Below, piece after piece: positions 1-7,623 of a stretch of DNA of 64,000 nucleotides. This DNA comes from JAOPZW01 sp963707695 (GTDB lineage: Bacteria; Actinomycetota; Thermoleophilia; Solirubrobacterales; Solirubrobacteraceae): the NCBI GenBank assembly GCA_963707695.1, contig CAVPQY010000003.1:930001-994000 (forward strand), written 5' to 3'. Position 1 is the stretch's first letter, and each line of letters starts with the position of its first letter. Under the pieces are notes generated by a model that searched no databases, had not been told where the DNA came from, and saw only the letters and a list, made by a program, of their open reading frames with translations. The position numbers and the translations under genes are program-made.

Positions 1-731
1 CAGACGAGGCTCGGGTGCTCCAGGGCGGCGGCGTGGTCCTCGTCGGCGCGGACCGCGCGGTCGTCGCGCTCGCCCACGAGCAGCAGCACGAGCCGGTCCC
101 CGAGCGCCTCCGCGACGCCGCGCAGGAGCGCCCAGTCCGTGTGGCGCCCGAACGGCCCGAGCGCGACGGCGACGACCGGCCCGCCCGCCTCCGCGTGCGG
201 ATCGGGCGCCGGGAAGGCATCGGCGGCCGGCGGCACCAGGAGCGCCCGGTGCCCGGCCAGCCCCTCCTGGCGGACGAGCTCGGCCGAGGCCGCGAAGGTC
301 AGCGACGCGCGCTCGGCGGCCCGCTCGTGCAGGCGCTCGGACCGCGCGCGCAGGGCGGCGCCGACGGCGGGGTCGGCCTCCGCCCGCTCGCCGCGGCGGT
401 ACCACAGCTCGCACGGTTCGCCCGCGGCGGCCAGGATCGCCCGCGCCAGCGGGTACTGCAGCGGGTCGAACAGGACCACCACGCGCGGCCGCCCGCGCCG
501 GCGGAGCAGCGCGCGCACGAGCCGGCGGGCCTGGCGTGCCGCCAGCGCATCGCCCAGCAGGTCGGGCAGCCGCCCCGCCCTGCGGTAGGAGAGCCGGGGC
601 GGGTCGACCGCGACGACGCCCTCGGCCCGGCGCAGGTCGGCGACGACGTCGTGTCCCTCGAGCTCCTCCAGGACGCGGGGCAGCAGGAGGACGGCGAGCG
701 GCGGCTCGTCCTGGTGGGCGGGGCCGATCAG
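1..731 (-). CDS. Glycosyltransferase, partial (runs off left edge)
   Basis: The minus strand reads open from about 731 to the window edge. The protein starts with a hydrophobic beta strand (PLAVLLLPRVLEELEGH), has a second strand RPRVVVLFDPLQYPLA, a donor-side segment LTFAASAELVRQEG and a strand GPVVAVALGPFGRHTDW followed by a helix and RLVLLLVGE. This is the Rossmann-type layout of GT-B glycosyltransferases; the acceptor half and start of the donor half are present and the C-terminus is missing. It directly follows the beta-propeller gene and overlaps its stop. No ATG, GTG or TTG lies in frame near the 5' end; a CTG at 731 overlapping the upstream TGA is the only nearby candidate, so the start is unresolved. 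The sugar specificity cannot be read. Confidence 0.6.
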   Translation of the reverse strand, partial: MIGPAHQDEPPLAVLLLPRVLEELEGHDVVADLRRAEGVVAVDPPRLSYRRAGRLPDLLGDALAARQARRLVRALLRRRGRPRVVVLFDPLQYPLARAILAAAGEPCELWYRRGERAEADPAVGAALRARSERLHERAAERASLTFAASAELVRQEGLAGHRALLVPPAADAFPAPDPHAEAGGPVVAVALGPFGRHTDWALLRGVAEALGDRLVLLLVGERDDRAVRADEDHAAALEHPSLV

Positions 732-3229
732 CGGACCGTCCGCGCCACGGGCGCGAGGTCGACGAGGACCTGGGCGGCGACCCGGCCGGGCAGCTTCGTC
801 CCGGCCGGCAGCCGCAGGGAGACCCCGGTCACGCGACCGTCGGGGTCGGCGGCCACCGTCGTCAGCGACGCGAGGTCGAGGTCGACGGGGGCGCCGGTGT
901 CGGCGTCGGTGAGCAGGATCGCGACGACGTGGCGGGCCGCGGGCAGCGCCGTCCCGGCCAGGCGCGCCGTGACCGCCCCCGGCGCGGCGGCCGTCGGGCG
1001 GCGCAGCTCGGGGCCGGCGACCCGGACGCCCGCCGGCGCGCGCGTGCCCGGACCGGTGTGGGGGCGGGTCGTCGCCGTGCCCGAGGTGACGAGGACGTCG
1101 TCGTCGTTGCAGAGCCGGATCGCCCGCAGGAGCGGCCCGTAGACGGGCACCCCGCCGCACGCGGTCTCGGTCACGAGGCTCGGCGCGCCGCGCGGGCGCA
1201 GGTGCGGGCCCAAGAGGGTCCGGAGCTCCAGGCGCCGGGTCGGGACGTCGCCGAAGGAGAACCGCACCCGGGCCCGGCGGGCGGAGGCCACCAGGCGGTC
1301 CCCCCGCCACGAGGCGCGCAGGGCGAACGCGGTCGCGGCGGTCGGATCGGGGCGCAGGACGCCGTCCGCGCCGCGGGTCGCCCCGATCGCCCAGAGCGTC
1401 AGCTCGCCGGGGTGCGCCGGGTCGCTCGCGACGGGCCCGAGGAGCAGCTCGGTCTGGTCGAAGCCGATCTGGTTGACGCTCGCCAGGAAGGCCGGCTCGG
1501 GGACGGCCAGGCGGGTGAGCTCGAAGGCCCCGAGCCGCGCGGGCCCGCGTCGCGCCGGCGCGGTGCGCAGGCGCAGCGTCCGGGCGAACCCCGTGCGGCC
1601 GACGCGTGCCGTGACGCGCAGCGCGTAGCGCCGCCCCGGCCGCAGGGCGCGCCGGGGGACGACGACGAGCTCCCGCCCGTCGGCGGACGGCTGCAGCCGG
1701 ACCGGCACGGGCGGGTCGACCGTGGCCTGCGGTGCCCCCGACGGCGGCGCCGAGGTGAGCGGCAGCAGCCGCAGGGTGGCGTGCGGCGCGTCCAGGCCGA
1801 CGGGGATCGTCCGGCCCCGGCGGCGCACGAGGAGGTGCACGGGCAGCGCCGCCGTCGCCGGCAGCGCCCGCCGGCCGAAGCCGCGTGCCTCGAGCTGGCC
1901 GCCGGGCGTCACGCCCACGAGCCGGCGCGCGTCGCGCGGCAGCGGCTCGGCCGGTCGGACGTCGCAGCGCGCGGCGCGCCGGTGCCGAAGGCACCAGTCG
2001 TAGGGGACCGCGACCACGTCGCCGTGCTCGCCGGCGATGACGACGCCCGTGCGGCCCAGCGCCGGGGAGGCGTTGAGGTCGTTGCGCTCGCGGCCCTCGC
2101 CGCGGCGCGGCGTCGTGTCGTAGGACCAGCGCCGCCGGCCCGTGTCGGCGTCGAGGGCGTAGAGCCGCCCGTCGCCCGAGCCGGCGTAGACGACGCGCCG
2201 CCGCGAGCGCGCGGGCGCGCCCGGGACGCGCCCGAGCACGGGCGACGAGCGCACGGGCGCGCCGGTGTCGTAGCGCCAGCGCTCGTGACCACCGGGGCCG
2301 AGCATGCGGATCGTGCCGTCGGTCGACGCGATGGCCACGCCCGTCACGCGGCCCGCGGCGTCCTCGCGCAGCGCCGGGGAGGCGTAGAGGTGCATCGGCG
2401 TCCGGAAGCGCCACCGCACGGCGCCGGTCGCCGCGTCGAGCGCGGACACCGACCCGTCGAAGGAGGCCGTGTAGAGCGTGCGGCCGTCCGCGCCGAGCGC
2501 CGGCGACGCGACGACGTAGCCGCCCGCGGGGGCGCTCCAGCGTTCGCGCCCGTCGCGGTCCAGCGCGAACGTCGCCAGGTCCAGCGAGCCCCAGTACGTC
2601 GTCCCGTCGGGGCCGACCGCCGGCGTGGTCCACACCGAGTTCCCGCGCTGGTGCGCCCAGCGCACGTGCCCGTCGGCGTCGAACGCGTAGGCGCCGCCGC
2701 CCGTGTTGCCGACGTACGTCGTGCCGTCCGCGCCCAGCTGCGGGTTGCCCTCCCACCAGCGCACGAGCTGCCCGGGGGCGGCCGGGAGCGTCGGGACGGC
2801 GCGCCACTGCTCCGACGGCGGGCGGGCCGTCGCGACGCGGCGCAGGACCTCGTCGCCCGCGCCGAACGTGACGACGGGCCCGGGGCCGAGCACCGCCGCG
2901 GCGTCGATGAGCCCGCCGGTCCGGATCCGCCAGCGCAGGCGCCCGGTCGGGGAGAGCGCGACGAAGGACCGGTCCGCCGAGCCCACGTAGACGTTCCCGG
3001 CGTCGTCGAGCACCGGGGTCGAGAACACGCCACGGGCGGTGTGGAACGCCCACGGGCGTGCCCGGCGGTCGACCCGCGGCCGGACGTCGCCGGCCCCGGT
3101 GTTGCGGACGTCGTGGCGCATCGAGGGCCACAGCGCCGCCGCCGTGGCGCCGGGCGGGTGGAGGGCGGGGCCCGCGACGGCGGCGGCCAGGACGACGAGG
3201 GCGGCGAGGGCCGCGCGGCGGCGGGGCAT
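728..3229 (-). CDS. Secreted PQQ/BamB-like beta-propeller protein
   Basis: An 833-residue protein with an N-terminal signal peptide (MPRRRAALAALVVLAAAVAG, cleaved near ATAA). Residues about 30-400 contain at least six repeats of the PQQ/pyrrolo-quinoline quinone-like blade type, with recurrent motifs such as NVYVGSADRSFVALSPTG, YVGNTGGGAYAFDADG, LYTASFDGSVSALDAATG and VYAGSGDGRLYALDADTG, each ending in a W-R strand. The C-terminal 400 residues resemble beta-sandwich domains (RYALRVTARVGRTGFARTLRLRT) of the Ig-like type. No enzyme residues are evident; such proteins usually act as extracytoplasmic scaffolds. The start is the ATG eight bases after a TACGCT box, so the mRNA is probably leaderless. 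It shares a 49-bp divergent promoter region with the PPOX-family gene. Confidence 0.8.
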   Translation of the reverse strand: MPRRRAALAALVVLAAAVAGPALHPPGATAAALWPSMRHDVRNTGAGDVRPRVDRRARPWAFHTARGVFSTPVLDDAGNVYVGSADRSFVALSPTGRLRWRIRTGGLIDAAAVLGPGPVVTFGAGDEVLRRVATARPPSEQWRAVPTLPAAPGQLVRWWEGNPQLGADGTTYVGNTGGGAYAFDADGHVRWAHQRGNSVWTTPAVGPDGTTYWGSLDLATFALDRDGRERWSAPAGGYVVASPALGADGRTLYTASFDGSVSALDAATGAVRWRFRTPMHLYASPALREDAAGRVTGVAIASTDGTIRMLGPGGHERWRYDTGAPVRSSPVLGRVPGAPARSRRRVVYAGSGDGRLYALDADTGRRRWSYDTTPRRGEGRERNDLNASPALGRTGVVIAGEHGDVVAVPYDWCLRHRRAARCDVRPAEPLPRDARRLVGVTPGGQLEARGFGRRALPATAALPVHLLVRRRGRTIPVGLDAPHATLRLLPLTSAPPSGAPQATVDPPVPVRLQPSADGRELVVVPRRALRPGRRYALRVTARVGRTGFARTLRLRTAPARRGPARLGAFELTRLAVPEPAFLASVNQIGFDQTELLLGPVASDPAHPGELTLWAIGATRGADGVLRPDPTAATAFALRASWRGDRLVASARRARVRFSFGDVPTRRLELRTLLGPHLRPRGAPSLVTETACGGVPVYGPLLRAIRLCNDDDVLVTSGTATTRPHTGPGTRAPAGVRVAGPELRRPTAAAPGAVTARLAGTALPAARHVVAILLTDADTGAPVDLDLASLTTVAADPDGRVTGVSLRLPAGTKLPGRVAAQVLVDLAPVARTVR

Positions 3230-3237
3230 CGGCGCGC

Positions 3238-3243
3238 AGCGTA
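3238..3243 (-). promoter_or_regulatory. TANNNT -10 box of leaderless beta-propeller gene
   Basis: On the minus strand the box reads TACGCT, eight bases before the ATG at 3229, and there is no Shine-Dalgarno sequence. The spacing matches the other leaderless starts in this window. Confidence 0.55.
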
Positions 3244-3262
3244 CCCCGCCCCGTCCGGCGCG

Positions 3263-3268
3263 TAGGCT
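3263..3268 (+). promoter_or_regulatory. TANNNT -10 box of leaderless PPOX-family gene
   Basis: TAGGCT lies ten bases before the GTG at 3279, with no ribosome-binding site between. Transcription would start at or next to the start codon. It supports 3279 over the far-upstream alternative starts in the same frame. Confidence 0.6.
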
Positions 3269-3278
3269 GTGCCGGGCC

Positions 3279-3854
3279 GTGGCGAAGGTCTACGACGAGC
3301 TCACCGACCACCAGCGCGACTGGATCGCGCGCCAGCCGCTGTTCTTCGTGGCCTCGGCGCCCCTCGACGGCGAGGGCCACGTGAACGTCTCGCCGAAGGG
3401 GCCGATCGGGTCCTTCGCCGTCCTGGACGCGCACACGGTCGCGTACCTCGACGTCCACGGCAGCGGCGCCGAGACGATCGCGCACCTGCGCGAGAACGGC
3501 CGCATCTGCGTCATGTTCTGCGCCTTCGACGGGCCGCCGCGGATCGTCCGCCTGCACGGTCGCGGCGAGGCCGTCCTCAACGACGACCCCCGCTTCCCGG
3601 ACCTCCTCCGCCGCGGGGCCTTCGCGGACGCCTCGATCCCCGAGGCGCGGCGCTCGGTCGTCGTCGTCGACGTGACGCGCATCAGCGACTCGTGCGGCTA
3701 CGGCGTGCCGCTCATGCGCTTCGAGGGCGAGCGCGAGCACCACGCGCTCGCGAGCGCCAAGAAGCTCCGCACCCAGGGGCCCGCGGCCTACGAGGCAGGG
3801 CAGCGCACCCGCGGCGCGCGCAGCCTCGACGGCCTGCCCGCCCTCGGCGGGTGA
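3279..3854 (+). CDS. Pyridoxamine 5'-phosphate oxidase-family (flavin-nucleotide binding) protein
   Basis: A 191-residue protein of the PPOX split-barrel type (COG3576-like). The N-terminal half carries the family signature: LFFVASAPLDGEGHVNVSPKG, then SFAVLDAHTVAYLD, then GSGAETIAHLRENGRICVMFCAF and PPRIVRLHGRGEAV. These build an FMN- or F420-binding six-stranded barrel, commonly dimeric and cytosolic. The substrate is unknown. The GTG start is chosen because of the upstream TAGGCT box and because homology begins at AKVYDEL; frames open further upstream but show low-complexity arginine-rich sequence. Its TGA overlaps the GTG of the following GT4 gene by 4 bp, so the two are translationally coupled, although a functional link to glycan synthesis is not evident. 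Confidence 0.85.
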   Translation: MAKVYDELTDHQRDWIARQPLFFVASAPLDGEGHVNVSPKGPIGSFAVLDAHTVAYLDVHGSGAETIAHLRENGRICVMFCAFDGPPRIVRLHGRGEAVLNDDPRFPDLLRRGAFADASIPEARRSVVVVDVTRISDSCGYGVPLMRFEGEREHHALASAKKLRTQGPAAYEAGQRTRGARSLDGLPALGG

Positions 3855-4981
3855 CGCGCGCGAGCGGGCGGGATCGCGTCCGGGTCGACCTCGTCGACCC
3901 GCCCGCGTACACGCCGCCCTACGACCACGCGCTGGCGGCCGCGCTGGCGCGGGCCGGGGCGGCCGTGCGCCTCGTGACCTCGCCCTTCGGCTACGGGACG
4001 GTGCCGCGGCCCGACGGCTACGTCCTGCAGGAGCGCTTCTACCGCCGGGCGGCGGCGACGGGGCGTGCCGGGTCGGCGGCCCGGCGGGCCGCCCGGCTGG
4101 CCGAGCACGTCCCCGACATGCTCGGCTACCGGCGCGCCGCCCGGGACGCCGACGTCGTCCACGTCCAGTGGCTGACGCTGCCGCAGGTCGACGGCCCGCT
4201 GCTGCCGCGCGGCCGGCCGCTCGTCGTGACCGCGCACGACGTCCTGCCGCGCGAGCCGCGCCCCGGCCAGGCCGGCGCCCAGCGGCGGCTGCTGCGGCGC
4301 TTCGACGCGGTCGTCGTCCACTCCGCCCACGGGCGCGACCGCCTCGTCGCCGAGGCGGGGCTGGACCCCGGCCGCGTCCACGTCATCCCGCACGGCGCCT
4401 TCACGCACCTGACCGAGGTCGCCGACCCGGTGCCGCTGCCGCCCGAGCTGGCGGCGGTCGAGCTGCCGGTCGTCCTGCTCTTCGGGCTCGTGCGGCCCTA
4501 CAAGGGGCTCGACGTCCTGCTCGAGGCCTGGCGCGCGGTCGACGGCGCCGAGCTGTGGGTCGTCGGGCTGCCGCGCATGGACCTCGCGCCGCTGCGCGCC
4601 GCCGCGCCCCGGACGGTCCGCTTCGTCGAGCGCTTCGTGCCCGACGCCGAGCTGCCGGCGTTCTTCGACCGCGCGGACCTCGTCGTCCTGCCCTACCGCG
4701 AGATCGACCAGTCCGGCGTCCTCTTCACCGCGCTGGCCTTCGGCAAGCCGCTCGTCCTGACGGCCGTGGGCGGCTTCCCCGAGGTCGCGGGCGAGGGTGC
4801 GGCCGAGCTCGTCGCGCCGGGCGACCCCGCGGCCCTGGCCGGCGCGCTGAGCCGGCTGCTGGGCGACCCGGCGGCGCGCGGGCGCCTCGCCGCCGCCGCC
4901 CGGGCCGCGGCGACCGGGCCCTACAGCTGGGACACGGTCGCCCGACGGCACCTGCACCTCTATGGCACGCTCGTCGCGTGA
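3851..4981 (+). CDS. GT4-family glycosyltransferase
   Basis: A 376-residue GT-B enzyme. The N-terminal acceptor domain has an open Rossmann fold (VDLVDPPAYTPPYDHALAAALARAG; DVVHVQWLTLPQVD; PLVVTAHDVLPREP), and the linker carries VIPHGAF. The C-terminal donor domain has LLFGLVRPYKGLDVLLEAW, the K-containing phosphate-binding segment of GT4 enzymes, and the acidic motif in DQSGVLFTALAFGKPLVLTAVGGFPEV that corresponds to the EX7E-type donor site, here with D in place of the first E. It most likely adds a sugar to a lipid-linked intermediate on the cytoplasmic face. It overlaps the upstream PPOX gene and the downstream GT2 gene by 4 bp each. Donor and acceptor sugars are not readable. Confidence 0.85.
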   Translation: MTRASGRDRVRVDLVDPPAYTPPYDHALAAALARAGAAVRLVTSPFGYGTVPRPDGYVLQERFYRRAAATGRAGSAARRAARLAEHVPDMLGYRRAARDADVVHVQWLTLPQVDGPLLPRGRPLVVTAHDVLPREPRPGQAGAQRRLLRRFDAVVVHSAHGRDRLVAEAGLDPGRVHVIPHGAFTHLTEVADPVPLPPELAAVELPVVLLFGLVRPYKGLDVLLEAWRAVDGAELWVVGLPRMDLAPLRAAAPRTVRFVERFVPDAELPAFFDRADLVVLPYREIDQSGVLFTALAFGKPLVLTAVGGFPEVAGEGAAELVAPGDPAALAGALSRLLGDPAARGRLAAAARAAATGPYSWDTVARRHLHLYGTLVA

Positions 4982-6139
4982 AGGGGCGGACCGTCGCGTT
5001 CTGGGCTCCGGCGGCGGCGCTCGTGTACGCCCAGGCCGGCTACCCGCTGGCCCTGGCCGCGCTGGCCCGGCTGCGCGCGCGGGGGACGCCCCCGCCGGTC
5101 CCCGCGCCGGCGGCGACCGAGCTTCCCGACGTCGCGCTCGTCGTGGCGGCGCACGCGGAGGAGGACGTCATCGCCGCCAAGGTGGCCAACGCCCGCGCGC
5201 TGGACTGGCCCGCCGACCGGCTGACCGTCGTCGTGGCGTGCGACGGGTCACCCGACGCGACGCCGCGACGGGCCCGCGAGGCGGGCGCCGACCTCGTCCT
5301 CGAGCTGCCGTGGGGCGGCAAGGTCCGCGCCCAGGACGCCGCCGTCGACGCGACGGACGCGCCGCTGCTGGCCTTCTCGGACGCCAACGCCCTGTGGGAG
5401 CCCGGCGCGCTGCGCGCGCTCGTGGCGGCGCTGGAGGAGGACGGCGTCGGCTACGCCTGCGGCAGCGTGAGCTTCGCGGCGCACCCGTCCGGGCACAGGC
5501 AGGGCGGCACGAACCAGGAGGGCCTCTACTGGCGCTACGAGATGGCGATCCGGGCCCGCGAGTCGGCGCTGGCCTCGGTCACCGGCGGCAACGGGGCGAT
5601 CTACGCGGTGCGGCGCACGGCCTACGCCCGCGTCGACCCGGTCATGGGCCACGACCTCTCGTTCCCCTTCACGCTCGTCCGCCGCGGGTGGCGGGCGGTC
5701 TACGCCCCCGCGGCCCGGGCCACCGAGAAGATGGTCCCCACGGTCGAGGGCGAGTGGCGGCGCAAGCGGCGGATGATGTCCCACGCGTGGCCGATCGTCC
5801 TGCGCGGCGGGCTGCTGGACCTGCGCGGCCTGCCGCCGCGCTACGCCTGGATGGTCGTCTCGCACCGCTGGCTGCGCTACGCCGCGCCGTTCCTGCACCT
5901 CGTCCTGCTCGCCGCGACGCCCGCCGCCGCGGCGGACGCCCGCGCGGCGCACCGCCCGCGCGGCCGCGGTCGCCCAGGGCGCCGTCCTCGCGGCCGCGGC
6001 GGCCGGGGGCCGCGCGGGCCGCCCCGGGCTGATCGCCCGCTACTACGTGCTGACGCAGGCGAGCATCGCCGCGGGGCTGTGGGATCACCTGCGCCACGGC
6101 ACCCCCGCGGGCTGGGCGCCGCCCGAGGGCACGCGGTGA
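4978..6139 (+). CDS. GT2-family glycosyltransferase (reading frame interrupted near 5957)
   Basis: Intact it would encode about 387 residues. An N-terminal membrane helix (VAFWAPAAALVYAQAGYPLALAALARL) precedes a GT-A domain: LPDVALVVAAHAEEDVIAAKVAN, VVVACDGSPDAT, the DxD-like FSDANALWEPGALRALV, and the acceptor/catalytic region GGNGAIYAVRR and the Q/RXXRW-like EGEWRRKRRMMSHAW. A C-terminal hydrophobic stretch (YAAPFLHLVLLAA) continues, after a frame change around 5957-5962, with LIARYYVLTQASIAAGLWDHLRHG to a TGA at 6137. The break is explained by loss of one CG in a CG run. The architecture resembles processive or chain-elongating GT2 enzymes. The stop overlaps the GTG of the sugar transferase. 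Confidence 0.8.
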
Positions 6140-6723
6140 GCCGCCGCGCGTTCGACGTCGCTGCCGCCGCGGTCGCGCTCGTCCTGGCGAGCCCGATCCT
6201 GCTGGCGGCGGTCGTCGCCATCCGCCTCGAGTCGCGCGGGCCCGCGGTCTTCCGCCAGCGGCGCGTCGGGCGCGACGGCGAGCCCTTCGACCTGCTCAAG
6301 CTCCGCACGATGGTCGCCGGCGCCGAGGGCCTCGGCCGCGGGCTGGCGGTCGTCGAGGGCGACCCGCGCATCACCCGCGTCGGACGCCTGCTGCGCCGGA
6401 CGTCGATCGACGAGCTCCCGAACCTCGTCAACGTCCTGCGCGGGGACATGTCGGTCATCGGCCCGCGGCCGACGGTCCCGGTCCAGGTCGAGCGCTACAC
6501 CGAGCGCCAGCGCGGCCGCCTGTCGGTCAAGCCGGGCATCACGGGCTGGGCGCAGGTCCACGGGCGGACGTCGCTGCCGTGGGCCGACCGGATCGAGCTC
6601 GATCTCTTCTACGTCGAGCACCGCTCCTGGCGGCTGGACCTCGAGATCCTGCGCCGGACGGTCGTCATGGTCGTGGGCGGCCGCGGCCTCTACCGCGGCG
6701 ACGCGCCGGCCTGGCGCGACTGA
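6136..6723 (+). CDS. Short initiating sugar transferase (PglC/WcaJ C-terminal type)
   Basis: A 195-residue phosphoglycosyl transferase with the minimal catalytic core. It has an N-terminal re-entrant hydrophobic helix (FDVAAAAVALVLASPILLAAVVAIRLES), then GPAVFRQRRVGRDGEPFDLLKLRTM, the TRVGRLLRRTSIDELPNLVNVLRGDMSVIGPRP segment holding the catalytic DE dyad (SIDELP), and the KPGITGWAQVHGR motif. Such enzymes transfer a sugar-1-phosphate from a UDP-sugar to undecaprenyl phosphate at the inner membrane, the first step of polymer assembly. It follows the GT2 gene with a 4-bp overlap. It lacks the large N-terminal membrane/CoA-like domain of the second initiator at 12558-14059, so two initiation enzymes are present in one locus. 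Confidence 0.9.
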   Translation: MSRRAFDVAAAAVALVLASPILLAAVVAIRLESRGPAVFRQRRVGRDGEPFDLLKLRTMVAGAEGLGRGLAVVEGDPRITRVGRLLRRTSIDELPNLVNVLRGDMSVIGPRPTVPVQVERYTERQRGRLSVKPGITGWAQVHGRTSLPWADRIELDLFYVEHRSWRLDLEILRRTVVMVVGGRGLYRGDAPAWRD

Positions 6724-6735
6724 GCCGGCGCCGGC
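6724..6735. terminator. GC-rich palindrome between converging genes
   Basis: A perfect 12-bp palindrome of alternating GCC/GGC character lies in the 21-bp gap between the stop of the sugar transferase and the stop of the minus-strand hydrolase. It could form a short bidirectional stem, but no T-tract follows. Confidence 0.3.
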
Positions 6736-6744
6736 GCGGCGGGG

Positions 6745-7569
6745 TCAGGCGACGGCGCGCCGCGCGGTCCCGCGCAGCGGCCAGCACTCGGCCACGAAGG
6801 CGGCGATCTCGGCGGTCAGCCGGTCCGGCCGGACGCGCAGCTCGAGGATCGAGTCGGCCTCGAGCAGCCGCGCGTCGGGGAGCTCCTCGACGAGCGCGCC
6901 CGAGTCCGAGAACGGGTGCACCGGGTCGCGGCGGTGGCCGATCACGAGCGCCGGCGCGGTGAGCGTGCGGCGCACGGCGGCGGGCGGGGCGACCCGCTGG
7001 AAGAAGATGCCCTGCAGCACCGCCGCGCTCGGCGCCGGGTCCTGGCGGACCGTGTCGAGCAGGACGTCGGCGAGCCACAGGCCGCCCGTCGGCAGCGCCC
7101 GGGCGCCGCGCTGCAGCAGCTTCATGCCGGGCTCGCCGAAGGTCAGGGCGACCATGAGCGGCGTGAAGGCGATCGCGCATCCCAGCAGCGCGTTGTCGAG
7201 CACCGGCATCTCCACGACCATGCCGCGCAGGCGCTCCGGCGCGGCGGCCGCCAGCTCGAGCGTGACGTTCGCGCCGAGCGACGTCCCGGCGACGACGGCC
7301 TCGTCCACGCCGAGGTGGTCGAGCAGGCCGGCGACCTGGCCCGCGAAGGCCGGCATCCCGTACTCGCGCATGTCGACGGGCCGGTCGGAGGCCCCGTGGC
7401 CGAGCAGGTCGAGCGTCACGACGCGGTGGCCGCGGGCGGCGAGCTCCTTGGCCAGCGGCCGGTGCATCTTCTGGCTCAGCAGCAGCCCGTGCAGCAGGAC
7501 GACGGTCCGCTCGCCCGCACCGAACTCCGTGTAGGCGAGCCGGTGGCCGTCGTGCACGAAGGTGGCCAT
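6745..7569 (-). CDS. Alpha/beta-fold hydrolase
   Basis: A 274-residue alpha/beta hydrolase. It shows the oxyanion strand (VVLLHGLLLSQKMHR), the DLLGHGASDRP motif and the nucleophile elbow GTSLGAN with serine near residue 99. A late strand with an acid candidate is ALVIGHRRDPVHPFSD. The usual C-terminal Gly-x-x-His carrying the catalytic histidine is not seen; the equivalent segment reads ADSILELRVRPDRL. I recall related actinobacterial hydrolases ending this way, so it may define a subfamily with a relocated base. The substrate is unknown. The ATG follows a TAGGCT box by nine bases; an AGGAGG also occurs, but only two bases from the ATG, too close for a normal ribosome-binding site. It is divergent from the SDR gene. 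Confidence 0.8.
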   Translation of the reverse strand: MATFVHDGHRLAYTEFGAGERTVVLLHGLLLSQKMHRPLAKELAARGHRVVTLDLLGHGASDRPVDMREYGMPAFAGQVAGLLDHLGVDEAVVAGTSLGANVTLELAAAAPERLRGMVVEMPVLDNALLGCAIAFTPLMVALTFGEPGMKLLQRGARALPTGGLWLADVLLDTVRQDPAPSAAVLQGIFFQRVAPPAAVRRTLTAPALVIGHRRDPVHPFSDSGALVEELPDARLLEADSILELRVRPDRLTAEIAAFVAECWPLRGTARRAVA

Positions 7570-7578
7570 GACCTCCTG

Positions 7579-7584
7579 AGCCTA
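7579..7584 (-). promoter_or_regulatory. TANNNT -10 box of the hydrolase gene
   Basis: TAGGCT on the minus strand lies nine bases before the ATG at 7569. Together with the plus-strand TAGGTT at 7611 it makes a 54-bp divergent promoter region. Confidence 0.5.
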
Positions 7585-7610
7585 GCTCAGCGCCAGGCGT
7601 CGGCAGGGGG

Positions 7611-7616
7611 TAGGTT
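7611..7616 (+). promoter_or_regulatory. TANNNT -10 box of the SDR gene
   Basis: TAGGTT lies seven bases before the ATG at 7624, without a Shine-Dalgarno sequence, indicating a leaderless start. Confidence 0.55.
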
Positions 7617-7623
7617 CCCGCCC

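Noticed and set aside
536..3265. A 909-codon plus-strand open frame opposite the beta-propeller gene
   Set aside because: It is Arg/Gly/Ala/Pro rich with no domain, and the opposite strand encodes a clear signal peptide and propeller repeats. At 75% GC, stop-free antisense frames are expected.
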